The position numbers and the translations under genes are program-made. A stretch of 64,000 bases of DNA from Microbacterium croceum (GTDB lineage: Bacteria; Actinomycetota; Actinomycetes; Actinomycetales; Microbacteriaceae). How positions within the stretch are numbered: the stretch's first letter is position 1; each line of letters opens with the position of its first letter. Below are positions 52,140-61,219 of this stretch, piece by piece. Under the pieces are notes generated by a model, which worked only from the letters and a program-made list of their open reading frames with translations, had not been told where the DNA came from and did not search any database. The stretch covers positions 310,001-374,000 of the forward strand of contig NZ_JAHWXN010000001.1 in NCBI RefSeq assembly GCF_023091245.1, in the 5' to 3' direction.

Positions 52140-53489
52140 TCAGTCGACGAGCAGCGCGGGCTCCTCGAGCACGGATGCGACGTCGGCGATGAAGCGGCTC
52201 ATGCCGTCGCCGTCGATCACGCGGTGGTCGAAAGATCCGGCGACCGTGGTCACCCAGCGCGGACGCACCTCGCCGTCGACGACCCACGGCTTCTGGCTGA
52301 TCGTGCCCATGGCCACGATGCCCGCCTCACCGGGATTGATGATCGGCGTGCCGGCATCCATCCCGAACACACCGATGTTGGTGATCGTGATGGTGCCGCC
52401 CTGCTGATCGGCCGGGCTGGTCTTGCCCTCGCGCGCGGTCAGCGTGAGACGGTTGAGCGCGCGGGCGAGCTCCTTCATGCCGAGGTCCTGCGCGTCCTTG
52501 ATGTTCGGCACGAGCAGACCGCGGGGCGTGGCCGCCGCGATGCCGAGGTTCACGTAGTGGCGCACGGCGATCTCGGCGCCGGCATCCGTCTCGATCCAGG
52601 CGGCGTTGACCATCGGCGTGCGGCGCGCAGCCCAGATCACGGCGCGGGCCATGATCAGCAGCGGGGAGACGCGGATGTCGGCGTAGTCCGGCGAGGCCTT
52701 GAGGCGCTTCACGAGCTCCATGGTGCGGCTCGCGTCGATCTCCTTCCACACCGTCACGTGCGGCGCCGAGTACGCGCTCTGCACCATGGCCGAAGACGTG
52801 GCCTTGCGCACACCCTTGACCGGGATCGACTCGGTGCGGCTGTCGTCGCCTGCCACGGCGGCCGGGGCGGCGATCCCGCGCGCGAGACCGACCGGGGCGC
52901 TCTGCGGCGCCGGCACGGTCTCCTCACGGACGGCACCCCACTCGGGCGTCTCGATGTTGCGGAACACGCTCGCCTGCGACGCGTGCTTCATGACGTCATC
53001 CCGAGTGACCTCGCCGTCGGCGCCCGTGGGCGTGACGGTCGTGAGGTCGACACCGAGGTCGCGAGCGAGCTTGCGGATCGGCGGCTTCGCGATCACACCG
53101 ACCGAGGAGCGCACCGGGCGCGCGGCCGCGCGCTTGCGGCGCGAGGTCGCCCCACCGCCTGTGCCGTAGCCGACGAGCACCGAGCCACCGCCCTCTTCCG
53201 GGGCGGGTGCCACAGCCACCGCCGAATCGGTTCCTGAGCCTGACGAAGGGGCGGTGACGAAGGTGATGATCGGGGTGCCGACCTCGACCGTGGTCCCCTC
53301 GGCGACCAGCAGCTCACCCACGACGCCGGCGTGCGGCGACGGCAGCTCCACGAGCGACTTCGCGGTCTCGATCTCGCAGATCACGTCGTTGATGGCGACG
53401 TTGTCACCGGGCGCGACCTTCCAGGTCACGACCTCGGCCTCGGTCAGACCCTCGCCGACGTCGGGGAGGCTGAAGTTCTGCGTGCTCAT
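52140..53489 (-). CDS. 2-oxoacid dehydrogenase E2 (dihydrolipoamide acyltransferase)
   Basis: 449 residues. One lipoyl domain with the lipoylated lysine in [10 protein letters not shown], a linker, the E1/E3-binding domain ([18 protein letters not shown]), another linker and the catalytic domain ending with [15 protein letters not shown]. Paired with heterodimeric E1, as in branched-chain 2-oxoacid complexes (actinobacterial pyruvate complexes use AceE). No E3 gene is in the window. The first linker contains an interspersed-repeat copy (53229-53252). ATG 53489 has AAAGGA 6 nt upstream. Confidence 0.92.
   Translation of the reverse strand: MSTQNFSLPDVGEGLTEAEVVTWKVAPGDNVAINDVICEIETAKSLVELPSPHAGVVGELLVAEGTTVEVGTPIITFVTAPSSGSGTDSAVAVAPAPEEGGGSVLVGYGTGGGATSRRKRAAARPVRSSVGVIAKPPIRKLARDLGVDLTTVTPTGADGEVTRDDVMKHASQASVFRNIETPEWGAVREETVPAPQSAPVGLARGIAAPAAVAGDDSRTESIPVKGVRKATSSAMVQSAYSAPHVTVWKEIDASRTMELVKRLKASPDYADIRVSPLLIMARAVIWAARRTPMVNAAWIETDAGAEIAVRHYVNLGIAAATPRGLLVPNIKDAQDLGMKELARALNRLTLTAREGKTSPADQQGGTITITNIGVFGMDAGTPIINPGEAGIVAMGTISQKPWVVDGEVRPRWVTTVAGSFDHRVIDGDGMSRFIADVASVLEEPALLVD
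53229..53252 (-). repeat. Interspersed repeat, copy inside the E2 linker
   Basis: Plus-strand GGTTCCTGAGCC then TGACGAAGGGGC, differing at two positions from the others. It is translated as part of the Ser/Gly linker (APSSGSGTD). Confidence 0.6.
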
Positions 53490-53514
53490 GAGCGGTCCTT
53501 TCGGAAGGTGCCTC

Positions 53515-53600
53515 GTTCATAACTCCTCAGAAATGCGGGGCGAACCCCACTCTGACGCAGATTCAGCTTTTCTGCGGCCCGGGTTTGAGGAGTTGTGAAC
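53515..53600. repeat. 86-bp element with 15-bp inverted ends between E1 beta and E2 genes
   Basis: GTTCATAACTCCTCA (53515-53529) and TGAGGAGTTGTGAAC (53586-53600) pair at 14 of 15 positions, the remaining one a G-T pair. The 56-nt core has small stems (GGGG/CCCC near 53537-53548; GCAGA/TCTGC near 53558-53575). It fills most of the E1 beta-E2 intergenic gap. Confidence 0.65.
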
Positions 53601-53614
53601 ATGGAACGGCGGTG

Positions 53615-54595
53615 TCAGTAGGCCAGCGAGCGATCGACGGCTTCGAGGATGCGGTCGGCATCCGGCAGATACGCGCCCTCGAGCTTCGCGGGTGGGAACG
53701 GAGTGTCGTAGCCGGAGACGCGCAGCACGGGAGCCTCGAGCGCGTAGAACGCGCGCTCCATCACGGTCGCCGCGACCTCGCTGCCGATGCTGGTGAAGCC
53801 CGGGGCCTCCTGCGCGTAGACCATGTGCCCGGTCTTGCGCACCGAGTCGAGGATCGGCGCGTAGTCGATAGGCGACAGCGAGCGCACGTCGACGACCTCG
53901 CAGCTGGTGCCTTCGGCCTCGGCGAGCGCGGCCGCCTGCAGCAGCACGGTGACCATGGCCCCGTGTCCGACGAGCGTGACGTCGGTGCCGGTGCGCACGA
54001 CGCGAGAGGCATGCAGCGGCGCCGCGGACGCGTCGAGCTCGACCTCGCCCTTCTGCCAGTAGCGGCTCTTCGGCTCCATGAAGATGACCGGGTCCTTCGA
54101 CGCGATCGCTTCCTGGATCATCCAGTACGCGTCGTTCGGGGTCGACGGCGACACCACGCGCAGACCCGGGGTGTGCGCGAAGTACGCCTCCGGGCTCTCC
54201 TGGTGGTGCTCGACCGCGCCGATGTGTCCGCCGTAGGGGATGCGGATCACGATCGGGAGGCTCAGCGCACCCTCGTGCCGGTTGGTGAGCTTGGCGAGCT
54301 GGGTGGTGATCTGGTCGAACGCAGGGAACACGAAGCCGTCGAACTGGATCTCGATGACCGGACGGAAACCTGTCATGGCCAGTCCGATCGCGGTGCCGAC
54401 GATGCCGGACTCCGCCAGCGGGGTGTCGAGCACACGGCGGTCGCCGAAGTCGCGCTGCAGGTGCTCGGTCACGCGGAAGACCCCGCCGAGCTTGCCGATG
54501 TCCTCACCCATGAGGAGCACCTTCGGGTCATCCTCCATGGCCTTGCGCATACCGGCGTTCAGCGCGCGGCTGAACGGCATCGTCTCGAGGGTCAT
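53615..54595 (-). CDS. 2-oxoacid dehydrogenase E1 beta subunit
   Basis: 326 residues from ATG 54595. Transketolase pyrimidine-binding fold: LLMGEDIGKLGGVFRVTEHL, DTPLAESGIVGTAIGLAMTGFRPVIEIQFDGF, then the C-terminal transketolase domain (VVDVRSLSPIDYAPILDSV). It pairs with E1 alpha to decarboxylate 2-oxoacids. Its start overlaps the E1 alpha stop by 4 nt (ATGA). Confidence 0.94.
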   Translation of the reverse strand: MTLETMPFSRALNAGMRKAMEDDPKVLLMGEDIGKLGGVFRVTEHLQRDFGDRRVLDTPLAESGIVGTAIGLAMTGFRPVIEIQFDGFVFPAFDQITTQLAKLTNRHEGALSLPIVIRIPYGGHIGAVEHHQESPEAYFAHTPGLRVVSPSTPNDAYWMIQEAIASKDPVIFMEPKSRYWQKGEVELDASAAPLHASRVVRTGTDVTLVGHGAMVTVLLQAAALAEAEGTSCEVVDVRSLSPIDYAPILDSVRKTGHMVYAQEAPGFTSIGSEVAATVMERAFYALEAPVLRVSGYDTPFPPAKLEGAYLPDADRILEAVDRSLAY

Positions 54596-55719
54596 GCCTG
54601 GTCTCCTTCGAACGATGCCTCGTACTGCGCGCGCCATGCCTTCTGCTCGTCGATCAGCGGATGCGGTTCGCTGTAGACGTGGTCGAAGATCTTGCCTGCG
54701 GGCGGCGGGCCGAGCGCGACGGTGCGGGCACGCAGGTCCTCCGCGGCATCCGCCGCCTCGGTCTCGACGTCCGCGAAGAAGGATGCCGCGGCGCCCTTGC
54801 CCTCGAGGAACGCGCGCATGCGGACGATCGGGTCGCGCAGCGCCCAGGACTCCTCCTCGTCGCTGCCGCGGTACTTGGTGGGGTCGTCGCTGGTGGTGTG
54901 CGCGCCGAGCCGGTAGGTGACCGCCTCGATCGCCCGCGGACCCTTGCCGCTGCGGGCCTCGTCGAGTGCGACGCGCGACACGGCGTAGCTGGCGAGCACG
55001 TCGTTGCCGTCGACGCGGACGCTCGGGATGCCGTAGCCGGCGCTGCGCTGCACGAGCGGCACGCGCGACTGGGTCGCGACCGGCACGGAGATGGCCCACT
55101 GGTTGTTCTGCAGGAAGAAGACGGTCGGCGCCTGGTAGCTCGCGGCGAAGACCATCGCCTCGTGCACGTCGCCCTGGCTGGAAGCACCGTCGCCGTAGTA
55201 GACGATGACGGCCTCGTCACGGTCGAGGTCGCCGGTGCCGGACCTGCCGTCGAACGCGAGGCCCATGGCGTAGCCGGTGGCGTGCAGAGCCTGCGAGCCG
55301 AGAACCAGCGTGTACAACCGGGTGTTGCCGTTCTTGGGATCGCTGGGGTCCCACCCGCCGTGAGAGACGCCGCGCATCAGCTTGATGATGTCGACGGGGT
55401 CGACGCCGCGGATGCGCGTCACCACGTGCTCGCGGTACGACGGGAAGATCGTGTCCTGGGCACGGGCGGCACGGCCGGAGCCGACCTGAGCCGCCTCCTG
55501 CCCGCGGCTCGGCGGCCACAGGGCGAGCTGCCCCTGACGCTGCAGGTTGGTCGCCTGGGTGTCGATGGCGCGGATGACGACCATGTCCCGGTAGAACTGC
55601 TCGAGCTCTGCGTCGCTGATCGCGTCGATCAACGGCAGGTACTGTTCGGCAGCCGGACTGGGCGCGAAGCGGCCATCCGCCTCGAGGACGCGGACGAGTT
55701 CAGTCTCTGACGAGGTCAC
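54592..55719 (-). CDS. 2-oxoacid dehydrogenase E1 alpha subunit
   Basis: 375 residues. The thiamine-diphosphate motif GDGASSQGDVHEAMVFAA...NNQ is complete, and the phosphorylation-loop-like YRLGAHTTSDDPTKYR follows. An N-terminal extension resembles branched-chain E1 alpha rather than pyruvate E1. First gene of E1 alpha-E1 beta-E2. The GTG start at 55719 has TAGCGT exactly 6 nt upstream (55726-55731), so a leaderless transcript is expected. Confidence 0.93.
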   Translation of the reverse strand: MTSSETELVRVLEADGRFAPSPAAEQYLPLIDAISDAELEQFYRDMVVIRAIDTQATNLQRQGQLALWPPSRGQEAAQVGSGRAARAQDTIFPSYREHVVTRIRGVDPVDIIKLMRGVSHGGWDPSDPKNGNTRLYTLVLGSQALHATGYAMGLAFDGRSGTGDLDRDEAVIVYYGDGASSQGDVHEAMVFAASYQAPTVFFLQNNQWAISVPVATQSRVPLVQRSAGYGIPSVRVDGNDVLASYAVSRVALDEARSGKGPRAIEAVTYRLGAHTTSDDPTKYRGSDEEESWALRDPIVRMRAFLEGKGAAASFFADVETEAADAAEDLRARTVALGPPPAGKIFDHVYSEPHPLIDEQKAWRAQYEASFEGDQA

Positions 55720-55725
55720 CGTTCC

Positions 55726-55731
55726 ACGCTA
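55726..55731 (-). promoter_or_regulatory. -10 element TAGCGT for leaderless E1 alpha transcript
   Basis: TAGCGT, 6 nt (GGAACG), then GTG 55719 on the minus strand. Confidence 0.5.
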
Positions 55732-55746
55732 TCCGAGGAACCGGTC

Positions 55747-56829
55747 CTAGGGCTGGAGGGTCCGCACAATGGATTCCGAAACCTGTAGGACCTTCTCCAC
55801 CGACTCATGCTCTCCGACGGATATGCGGATGCCGTCGCCCGAGAACGGACGAACGATCAGGTCCGCCGCGACGAAGGCCGCAGCCGCATCGTCCGTGCCC
55901 GCTCCGGTCGGCAGCCAGACGAAGTTCGCCTGGGCATCGGGCACGTCCCAGCCCTGCGCCCGGAGGCCGTCGACCAGGAGTGTGCGCCGCTCGACGATCA
56001 CCGCGACGCGTTCGAGGAGTTCGGCTTCGGCATCGAGGCTCGCGATCGCGGCGTTCTCGGCGGCGGAGGTGACCGACAGCGGGATGCCGGTGGTGCGAGC
56101 AGCGTCGAGCACCTTCTCGTTGCCGATCGCGTAGCCGATGCGGAGGCCGGCCAGCCCGTAAGCCTTGGAGAAGGTTCGCAGTACGACCACGTTCGGGTGG
56201 CGCTCGAACACGCGCTCCGCCAGACCGTCGACCGCGTCCGCGGCCGTCACGAACTCGGCATATGCCTCATCGAGAATGATCAGGATGTCGGACGGCACGC
56301 GCTCGGCGAAGGCCGCGAACTCGGCGCTCGTGATGATCGGGCCGGTGGGGTTGTTGGGCGTGCAGAGGATGATCGCGCGCGTGCGGTCGGTCACGGCATC
56401 CGCCATCGCGTCGAGGTCGTGGCGTGATCCGGTTGTGAGGGGCACCGGCACCCCGGTCGCCCCCGCCACGAGCGGGAGGCTGGGGTATGCCTCGAAGGAG
56501 CGCCACGCGTAGATGACCTCGTCGCCGACCGAGGCGGTCGCGAGGATCAGCTGATGCAGGATCGACACGCTGCCCGCGGCGACATGCACCTGGTCGGGCT
56601 CGACGCCGTAGCGCGCGCCGAGACGTTCGCGCAGACGGGTGGCGGTGGCATCCGGATAGCGGTTGATCGGCGTCGTGTGCTGCAGCGCCGAGACCACAGA
56701 GGGCAGCGGATCGAACGGGTTCTCATTGCTCGACAGCTTGAATGCGTCCGGTCCCGCCTGCTTGCCCTGCCGATACGGCGCGAGGGCGGCGATGGCAGGA
56801 CGGATGCGGGGCAGGATCGGCTCGGTCAC
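55747..56829 (-). CDS. hisC: Histidinol-phosphate or aromatic aminotransferase
   Basis: 360 residues from GTG 56829. Class II PLP enzyme: [14 protein letters not shown] at the substrate end, [18 protein letters not shown] and the PLP lysine in [16 protein letters not shown]. HisC and the aromatic aminotransferase (Pat/HisC2) are hard to tell apart; position outside a histidine operon leaves the aromatic role open. TAGACT lies 7 nt before the GTG (56837-56842), so the mRNA is probably leaderless or nearly so. The long in-frame extension upstream is not part of the family. Confidence 0.86.
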   Translation of the reverse strand: MTEPILPRIRPAIAALAPYRQGKQAGPDAFKLSSNENPFDPLPSVVSALQHTTPINRYPDATATRLRERLGARYGVEPDQVHVAAGSVSILHQLILATASVGDEVIYAWRSFEAYPSLPLVAGATGVPVPLTTGSRHDLDAMADAVTDRTRAIILCTPNNPTGPIITSAEFAAFAERVPSDILIILDEAYAEFVTAADAVDGLAERVFERHPNVVVLRTFSKAYGLAGLRIGYAIGNEKVLDAARTTGIPLSVTSAAENAAIASLDAEAELLERVAVIVERRTLLVDGLRAQGWDVPDAQANFVWLPTGAGTDDAAAAFVAADLIVRPFSGDGIRISVGEHESVEKVLQVSESIVRTLQP

Positions 56830-56864
56830 AGTCTCGAGTCTAGAAGCCCGGGCGGGGCCGGTGC

Positions 56865-56892
56865 CCCGAGGCCCGAGGCCCGAGGCCCGAGG
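56865..56892. repeat. Four tandem copies of CCCGAGG
   Basis: Perfect head-to-tail heptamers at 56865, 56872, 56879 and 56886 in the divergent gap between hisC and the holin-like gene. Slippage-prone. Confidence 0.85.
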
Positions 56893-56967
56893 GAGTACCG
56901 TCCTTCCCGGTCGAGCCCGGACCAAACCGCTGACATCGCACCGCGATCGTGGAAGACTGGACGGACC

Positions 56968-57372
56968 ATGCGCTTCATCATCCGAGTCGTCGTCAACGCG
57001 TTCGCCCTGTGGGTCGTGACGCTGATCCCCGCCCTGCAGGTGCAGATCACCGCGTTCCCACCTGCCGAGACGCTGCAGCTCGTGCTGACGCTGCTCTTGG
57101 TCGCCGCGATCTTCGCGCTCGTGAACACGATCATCGGCACCGTGGTGAAGATCGTCGCGTTCCCGCTCTACATCATCACCTTGGGTCTCATCGGTTTCGT
57201 GATCAACGGCTTCCTGCTGTGGCTCACGGCCTGGATCACGAGCGGTTTCGGCTGGGGCCTCACGGTCGGCGACTTCTGGTGGGGCGTCGTGGCGGCACTC
57301 ATCATCTCGGTGATCAACGGCATCTTCGGCTTCATCCTTCGTCCGCAGAGTAAGAAGCCCCGGCGCGACTGA
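56968..57372 (+). CDS. Holin-superfamily-like small membrane protein (YvlD type)
   Basis: 134 residues with four membrane helices ([72 protein letters not shown]) and a basic end. This matches the phage-holin-family-4/YvlD group that is widespread on bacterial chromosomes and not a sign of prophage here. Its last 41 nt overlap the 3' end of the alpha/beta-hydrolase gene on the other strand. Confidence 0.85.
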   Translation: MRFIIRVVVNAFALWVVTLIPALQVQITAFPPAETLQLVLTLLLVAAIFALVNTIIGTVVKIVAFPLYIITLGLIGFVINGFLLWLTAWITSGFGWGLTVGDFWWGVVAALIISVINGIFGFILRPQSKKPRRD

Positions 57373-58687
57373 ATCGACTCCGCACGCCGCGGAGCTCGGC
57401 GCCGGAATCAGGGTCATCGCGCTCTGCGTGATACTCGGTCGCCGTGATCTCCACTGCTCCGTCGAGCTCGGACCAGTAGTCATCGAGCGCCTCAGCCCGA
57501 GGATCGTCTGAGGCATCGACCTGCTCTGCGGTCTCGACATACGCCTCGAGCTGGTGCGGTGCCAGCAACAGGTCCTGCGGCCCCCGCGCCGGGTCGCCCT
57601 CCCGCTGCGCGATGAAGCTGTCGGGCGACCCCGTTCCTTCCGGCGAGCCTCCTGCCGCCAGCGACGAGACGACGTCGTCGGTGTGGCGCAATTGGACGAT
57701 GAGCTGATGGTCGTCGAGCGTCGGCTCCACCGGACTGCCCGCGGTCAGCTGCACCCGCACGTCGTACCCGCTCTCCATCGCGAGGTGCGCCGCGATCATC
57801 CCGCCCTGCGAGTGCGCCACGACATCGACCCGGTCCCCCGGCTCCGCCCCTGCCGCCCGCAGCGCGTCGAGTGTCGCCTGATAAGACGCCGACTTCTCCC
57901 CCGCGTACAGCTGCGTGTTCGACCGCATGTCCCAGGGCTCCGCCCCTCCCATCGCCACGGACTGCGACCCCTTGACGTAGGCGATGTACCGCTTCGACCC
58001 GTCGGCCATCACGAGCCGCTCGACCTTCACCTGGGCCCCCGGGGCGGTGGGGAACCTCCGGAAGGCGTCGGCCAGGCTCTCGGGCGCACGGGTCGGAGTC
58101 GAGGTGCGCACCGCCGTGACGGTCACCGGGTCGGCGACGCCCTGCAACGTCATCCCTGGCCGCACCTTTCCGAGACCGAGCACGACGCCCGCGCGCGGCC
58201 CGCCCCAGAACAGCGGTGCCGCCAGGCCGCCGAGGTCGTACTGGTCGCCCATCCCCTCGAACCGATCGTCCTTCCACTCGGCGACGAGCCAGTCGGCGAT
58301 CTTCGCGACCCGGTCGTCGGATGCGATCAGATGCTCGATCCGTCGCTGCAGAGCCGCCGCATCCGCGGTGCCGCCCGCCCCCATCGCCTGCGCCTGCGCG
58401 CGCAGCTCGACCAGCTCGAAGGCGTCGGCCATGAGCGCCGTACGGGCCGCCGCATCCGCGCACTCCTCTCCCAGCGCTGCGGCGCGACCCCCGGCCGCTG
58501 ACAGCGCAACCGCATCGACCGTCGCGAGCTCCGGTTCAGCGATGACCGCCGCATGCGCCCTGGTGATCGCTGCATGCGCGTCGGCGAACCGCACTCCCAC
58601 GGCCGCGAGCCGCGTGCCGACATCCCGCATCGCCTCGGTGTCGACCGCGATCGCACCGCCGTGGCGGATGTCGAGGTCATCGCTCAC
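57332..58687 (-). CDS. Alpha/beta hydrolase with N-terminal helical (WXG-like) domain
   Basis: 451 residues from GTG 58687. The first about 170 residues are helical and Ala-rich ([26 protein letters not shown]...), of the kind in type VII secretion cargo. Then an alpha/beta hydrolase with nucleophile elbow [16 protein letters not shown], and an acid/His region after [10 protein letters not shown]. No signal peptide. Coupled by a 4-nt overlap (GTGA) to a WXG100-like gene, so secretion as a pair is conceivable; no secretion machinery is in the window. Lipase or esterase activity is inferred. Confidence 0.78.
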   Translation of the reverse strand: MSDDLDIRHGGAIAVDTEAMRDVGTRLAAVGVRFADAHAAITRAHAAVIAEPELATVDAVALSAAGGRAAALGEECADAAARTALMADAFELVELRAQAQAMGAGGTADAAALQRRIEHLIASDDRVAKIADWLVAEWKDDRFEGMGDQYDLGGLAAPLFWGGPRAGVVLGLGKVRPGMTLQGVADPVTVTAVRTSTPTRAPESLADAFRRFPTAPGAQVKVERLVMADGSKRYIAYVKGSQSVAMGGAEPWDMRSNTQLYAGEKSASYQATLDALRAAGAEPGDRVDVVAHSQGGMIAAHLAMESGYDVRVQLTAGSPVEPTLDDHQLIVQLRHTDDVVSSLAAGGSPEGTGSPDSFIAQREGDPARGPQDLLLAPHQLEAYVETAEQVDASDDPRAEALDDYWSELDGAVEITATEYHAERDDPDSGAELRGVRSRFSRAGASYSADEG

Positions 58688-58947
58688 GATGCGCCCGCCC
58701 GCATGATCTCCCAGTCGCGCACATACAGCTCGGCCATCACTTCCTCCGCCCGGCTCTGGAACTCCGTGAGCAGCGCGTGCAAGGCGCGCACGCCCTGTGC
58801 ATGCCAGTCGGCGTCGACCGCGAGCTGTTGGAGGCTGGCCGCCGCCTCCTCGACCGCTTCCCATGCGGCACGGCTCTCCCGGCCGGCGACGAGCCGGGAC
58901 CAGAGGCCAGGAGAGGACCAGGATTCCGCAGTGATGAAGGAGTGCAT
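58684..58947 (-). CDS. WXG100-like small helical protein
   Basis: 87 residues from ATG 58947 (a longer start at 59019 is possible). Predicted helix-turn-helix hairpin with a central DADWHAQG, a loose WxG-type turn (W-H-A-Q-G), flanked by amphipathic helices. This is the size and shape of ESX/WXG100 proteins, which dimerise with secreted partners. It is translationally coupled to the hydrolase gene. Confidence 0.6.
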   Translation of the reverse strand: MHSFITAESWSSPGLWSRLVAGRESRAAWEAVEEAAASLQQLAVDADWHAQGVRALHALLTEFQSRAEEVMAELYVRDWEIMRAGAS

Positions 58948-59028
58948 GCGACCAGCATCCGCCTCTAGCGCACCCGGTGAACGACGGGTGCACGGCCACT
59001 GTGGAGCCTCCGCCGTCATTCTCTATCG

Positions 59029-59058
59029 TGCAGGAACAGTTCCCGGAACTGTGCAGGA
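59029..59058. promoter_or_regulatory. Perfect palindrome between direct repeats in a divergent promoter
   Basis: ACAGTTCC-C-GGAACTGT (59036-59052) is an 8-1-8 perfect inverted repeat. It is bordered by GTGCAGGA at 59029-59036 and 59051-59058 in direct orientation. It sits between the WXG-like gene (left) and the phosphatase gene (right). Confidence 0.7.
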
Positions 59059-59084
59059 TCGGCCGGTAGAGGCAGAATAGGCAA

Positions 59085-59597
59085 GTGACATCCCCGGATC
59101 CCTTCCGCGTGATCTTCGTCTGCACGGGGAACATCTGCCGCTCGCCCATGGCCGAGGTGGTGTTCCGCGATCTTGCCGAAAGGCAAGGACTCGGCTCGCG
59201 CATCGTCTCGCGCAGCGCCGGCACCGGCGACTGGCACCTCGGCGAGCGCGCCGACCACCGGACGATCGACTCCCTCTCACGTCGGGGTTACGACGGCTCC
59301 CAGCACCGCGCCAAGCAGTTCACGCTGGCGTCTTTCGCCGATAACGACCTGATCGTCGCGCTCGACCGGACGCATGAGCGCATCCTGCGCGAGTGGGCGA
59401 TGGACGACGACCAGGAGGGCAAGGTCACGCTCCTGCTCGCCTTCGACCCCGACGCATCGACGCACGACGTCCCCGACCCGTACTACGCCGGCACCGACAT
59501 GTTCGATTCGGTGCTCGGTATGATTGAGGCGGCGACGCGGGGCCTGTTCCGCCAGCTCGAACCCGCTCTTCGCCTCCCCCGCACGCCCCGCATCTGA
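59085..59597 (+). CDS. Low-molecular-weight protein tyrosine phosphatase
   Basis: 170 residues, GTG start. The active-site loop VCTGNICRS (Cys and Arg) is at the N-terminus and the general-acid aspartate in DVPDPYYAG near residue 130. Typical LMW-PTP length. In Gram-positive bacteria such enzymes act on tyrosine kinases of surface polysaccharide export or are secreted; no such kinase is nearby. It is 23 nt upstream of purB. Confidence 0.92.
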   Translation: MTSPDPFRVIFVCTGNICRSPMAEVVFRDLAERQGLGSRIVSRSAGTGDWHLGERADHRTIDSLSRRGYDGSQHRAKQFTLASFADNDLIVALDRTHERILREWAMDDDQEGKVTLLLAFDPDASTHDVPDPYYAGTDMFDSVLGMIEAATRGLFRQLEPALRLPRTPRI

Positions 59598-59608
59598 GGG
59601 GCCCGATC

Positions 59609-59614
59609 AGGAGG
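59609..59614 (+). promoter_or_regulatory. Shine-Dalgarno AGGAGG that sets the purB start at CTG
   Basis: AGGAGG followed by 6 nt (ACTCCC) and CTG 59621, the first codon before the conserved PLSPLDGRY block. Confidence 0.8.
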
Positions 59615-59620
59615 ACTCCC

Positions 59621-61003
59621 CTGACTTTCCAGCCTTCGCTTCCGCCGCAGCCCCTGAGCCCCCTCGACGGTCGCTACCGCGCCGCCGTGACCGGACTCGC
59701 CGACTTCCTCTCGGAGGCCGGACTCAACCGGGCCCGGGTCGAGGTGGAGGTCGAGTGGCTGATCGCCCTCACCGACCGGTCGCTGTTCGAGACATCGCCG
59801 CTGTCGGACTCCGACAAGGAGCGCCTGCGCGCGCTCTACCGCGACTTCGGCCAGGACGAGATCGACTGGCTCGCCGAGAAGGAAGCCGTCACCCGTCACG
59901 ACGTCAAGGCCATCGAGTACCTGGTGCGCGATCGCCTCTCGACGCTCGGGCTCGACGCGATCTCCGAGCTCACGCACTTCGCCTGCACCAGCGAAGACAT
60001 CAACTCCGTCTCGTACGCCCTCACCGTCAAGCGTGCGGTCGAGAGCGTCTGGCTGCCCGCGCTCGACGGCGTGATCGCCAAGCTGCGCGAACTCGCGGTG
60101 GAGCACGCTGATGCCGCCATGCTCTCGCGCACCCACGGACAGCCGGCGACGCCGTCGACCATGGGCAAGGAGATCGCCGTGTTCGCGTGGCGCCTCGAGC
60201 GTGTGCGCGACCAGATCGCTGCATCCGAGTACCTGGCCAAGTTCTCGGGCGCGACCGGCACCTGGTCTGCGCACCTGTCGGCAGACCCCGACGCCGACTG
60301 GCCGACCATCGCGCGCGAGTACGTCGAGGGGCTGGGGCTGGGCTTCAACATCCTCACCACCCAGATCGAGTCGCACGACTGGCAGGTCGAGCTCTACGAC
60401 CGCGTGCGCCATGCCGGCGGCATCCTGCACAACCTCGCCACCGACATCTGGACCTACATCTCGCTCGGATACTTCGCGCAGATCCCGGTCGCCGGTGCGA
60501 CCGGCTCGTCGACCATGCCGCACAAGATCAACCCGATCCGGTTCGAGAACGCCGAGGCGAACCTCGAGCTCTCCGGCGCCCTGCTCGGATCGCTGTCGCA
60601 GACGCTCGTGACGAGCCGCCTGCAGCGCGATCTGACCGACTCGACCACGCAGCGCAACATCGGCGTCGCGTTCGGGCACTCCCTGCTCGCGCTCGACAAC
60701 CTGCGCCGGGGCCTCACCGAGATCTCGCTCTCGCGCGATGTGCTGCTCGCGGATCTCGATGTGAACTGGGAGGTGCTCGCCGAAGCCATCCAGACCGTCA
60801 TCCGTGCCGAGGTCGTCGCCGGTCGCTCCACGATCACCGACCCGTACGCACTGCTCAAGGAGCTCACGCGCGGACACCGCGTGGGTGCGGCCGAGCTCGC
60901 CGAGTTCGTGCAGGGTCTGGAGATCGGCGACGCGGCCAAGCAGCGCCTGCTCGCCCTGACTCCCGCGACCTATACCGGTATCGCCGAGCGCCTGGCCCGT
61001 TAG
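59621..61003 (+). CDS. purB: Adenylosuccinate lyase
   Basis: 460 residues when started at CTG 59621. The conserved N-terminal block LPPQPLSPLDGRYRAAV lies upstream of the first standard start (GTG 59687), and no ATG, GTG or TTG occurs in frame between the phosphatase stop and 59687. CTG 59621 has AGGAGG at 6 nt. The fumarase/aspartase signature GSSTMPHKINPIRFENAE is present, as are SRTHGQPATPSTMGKE. It makes AMP from adenylosuccinate and AICAR from SAICAR. A terminator follows at 61021-61062. Confidence 0.95.
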   Translation: MTFQPSLPPQPLSPLDGRYRAAVTGLADFLSEAGLNRARVEVEVEWLIALTDRSLFETSPLSDSDKERLRALYRDFGQDEIDWLAEKEAVTRHDVKAIEYLVRDRLSTLGLDAISELTHFACTSEDINSVSYALTVKRAVESVWLPALDGVIAKLRELAVEHADAAMLSRTHGQPATPSTMGKEIAVFAWRLERVRDQIAASEYLAKFSGATGTWSAHLSADPDADWPTIAREYVEGLGLGFNILTTQIESHDWQVELYDRVRHAGGILHNLATDIWTYISLGYFAQIPVAGATGSSTMPHKINPIRFENAEANLELSGALLGSLSQTLVTSRLQRDLTDSTTQRNIGVAFGHSLLALDNLRRGLTEISLSRDVLLADLDVNWEVLAEAIQTVIRAEVVAGRSTITDPYALLKELTRGHRVGAAELAEFVQGLEIGDAAKQRLLALTPATYTGIAERLAR

Positions 61004-61020
61004 GGCGCAGCCCGGCAGAA

Positions 61021-61062
61021 CAGAATCGCACCTCGCGCCGACCGCGCAGGTGCGTTTTCTGT
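61021..61062 (+). terminator. Rho-independent terminator of purB
   Basis: CGCACCT (61027-61033) pairs with AGGTGCG (61048-61054), with further GC pairs inside, followed by TTTTCTGTGT. It lies 18 nt past the purB stop. Confidence 0.75.
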
Positions 61063-61219
61063 GTAGCTGAGGCCCCGGCACCGACGTCGGCCGTTCCTCA
61101 CTCAGGAGAATCGCCGGGGTTCGGACCCGCGGTCCGCGCAACCACGGAAAACCCGGGCGCGACAAGCGTCGGTGTTCCTGAGTCGTGAACGCCGGCCGCG
61201 ACTGACCGCGGCGTCGAAG

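Noticed and set aside
53093..53317. Small separate gene in the E2 linker region
   Set aside because: It is an alternate-frame reading of the repeat and linker inside the E2 gene.
56968..57372. Prophage remnant suggested by a holin-family protein
   Set aside because: No integrase, lysin, capsid or tail genes nearby; this family is common on bacterial chromosomes.
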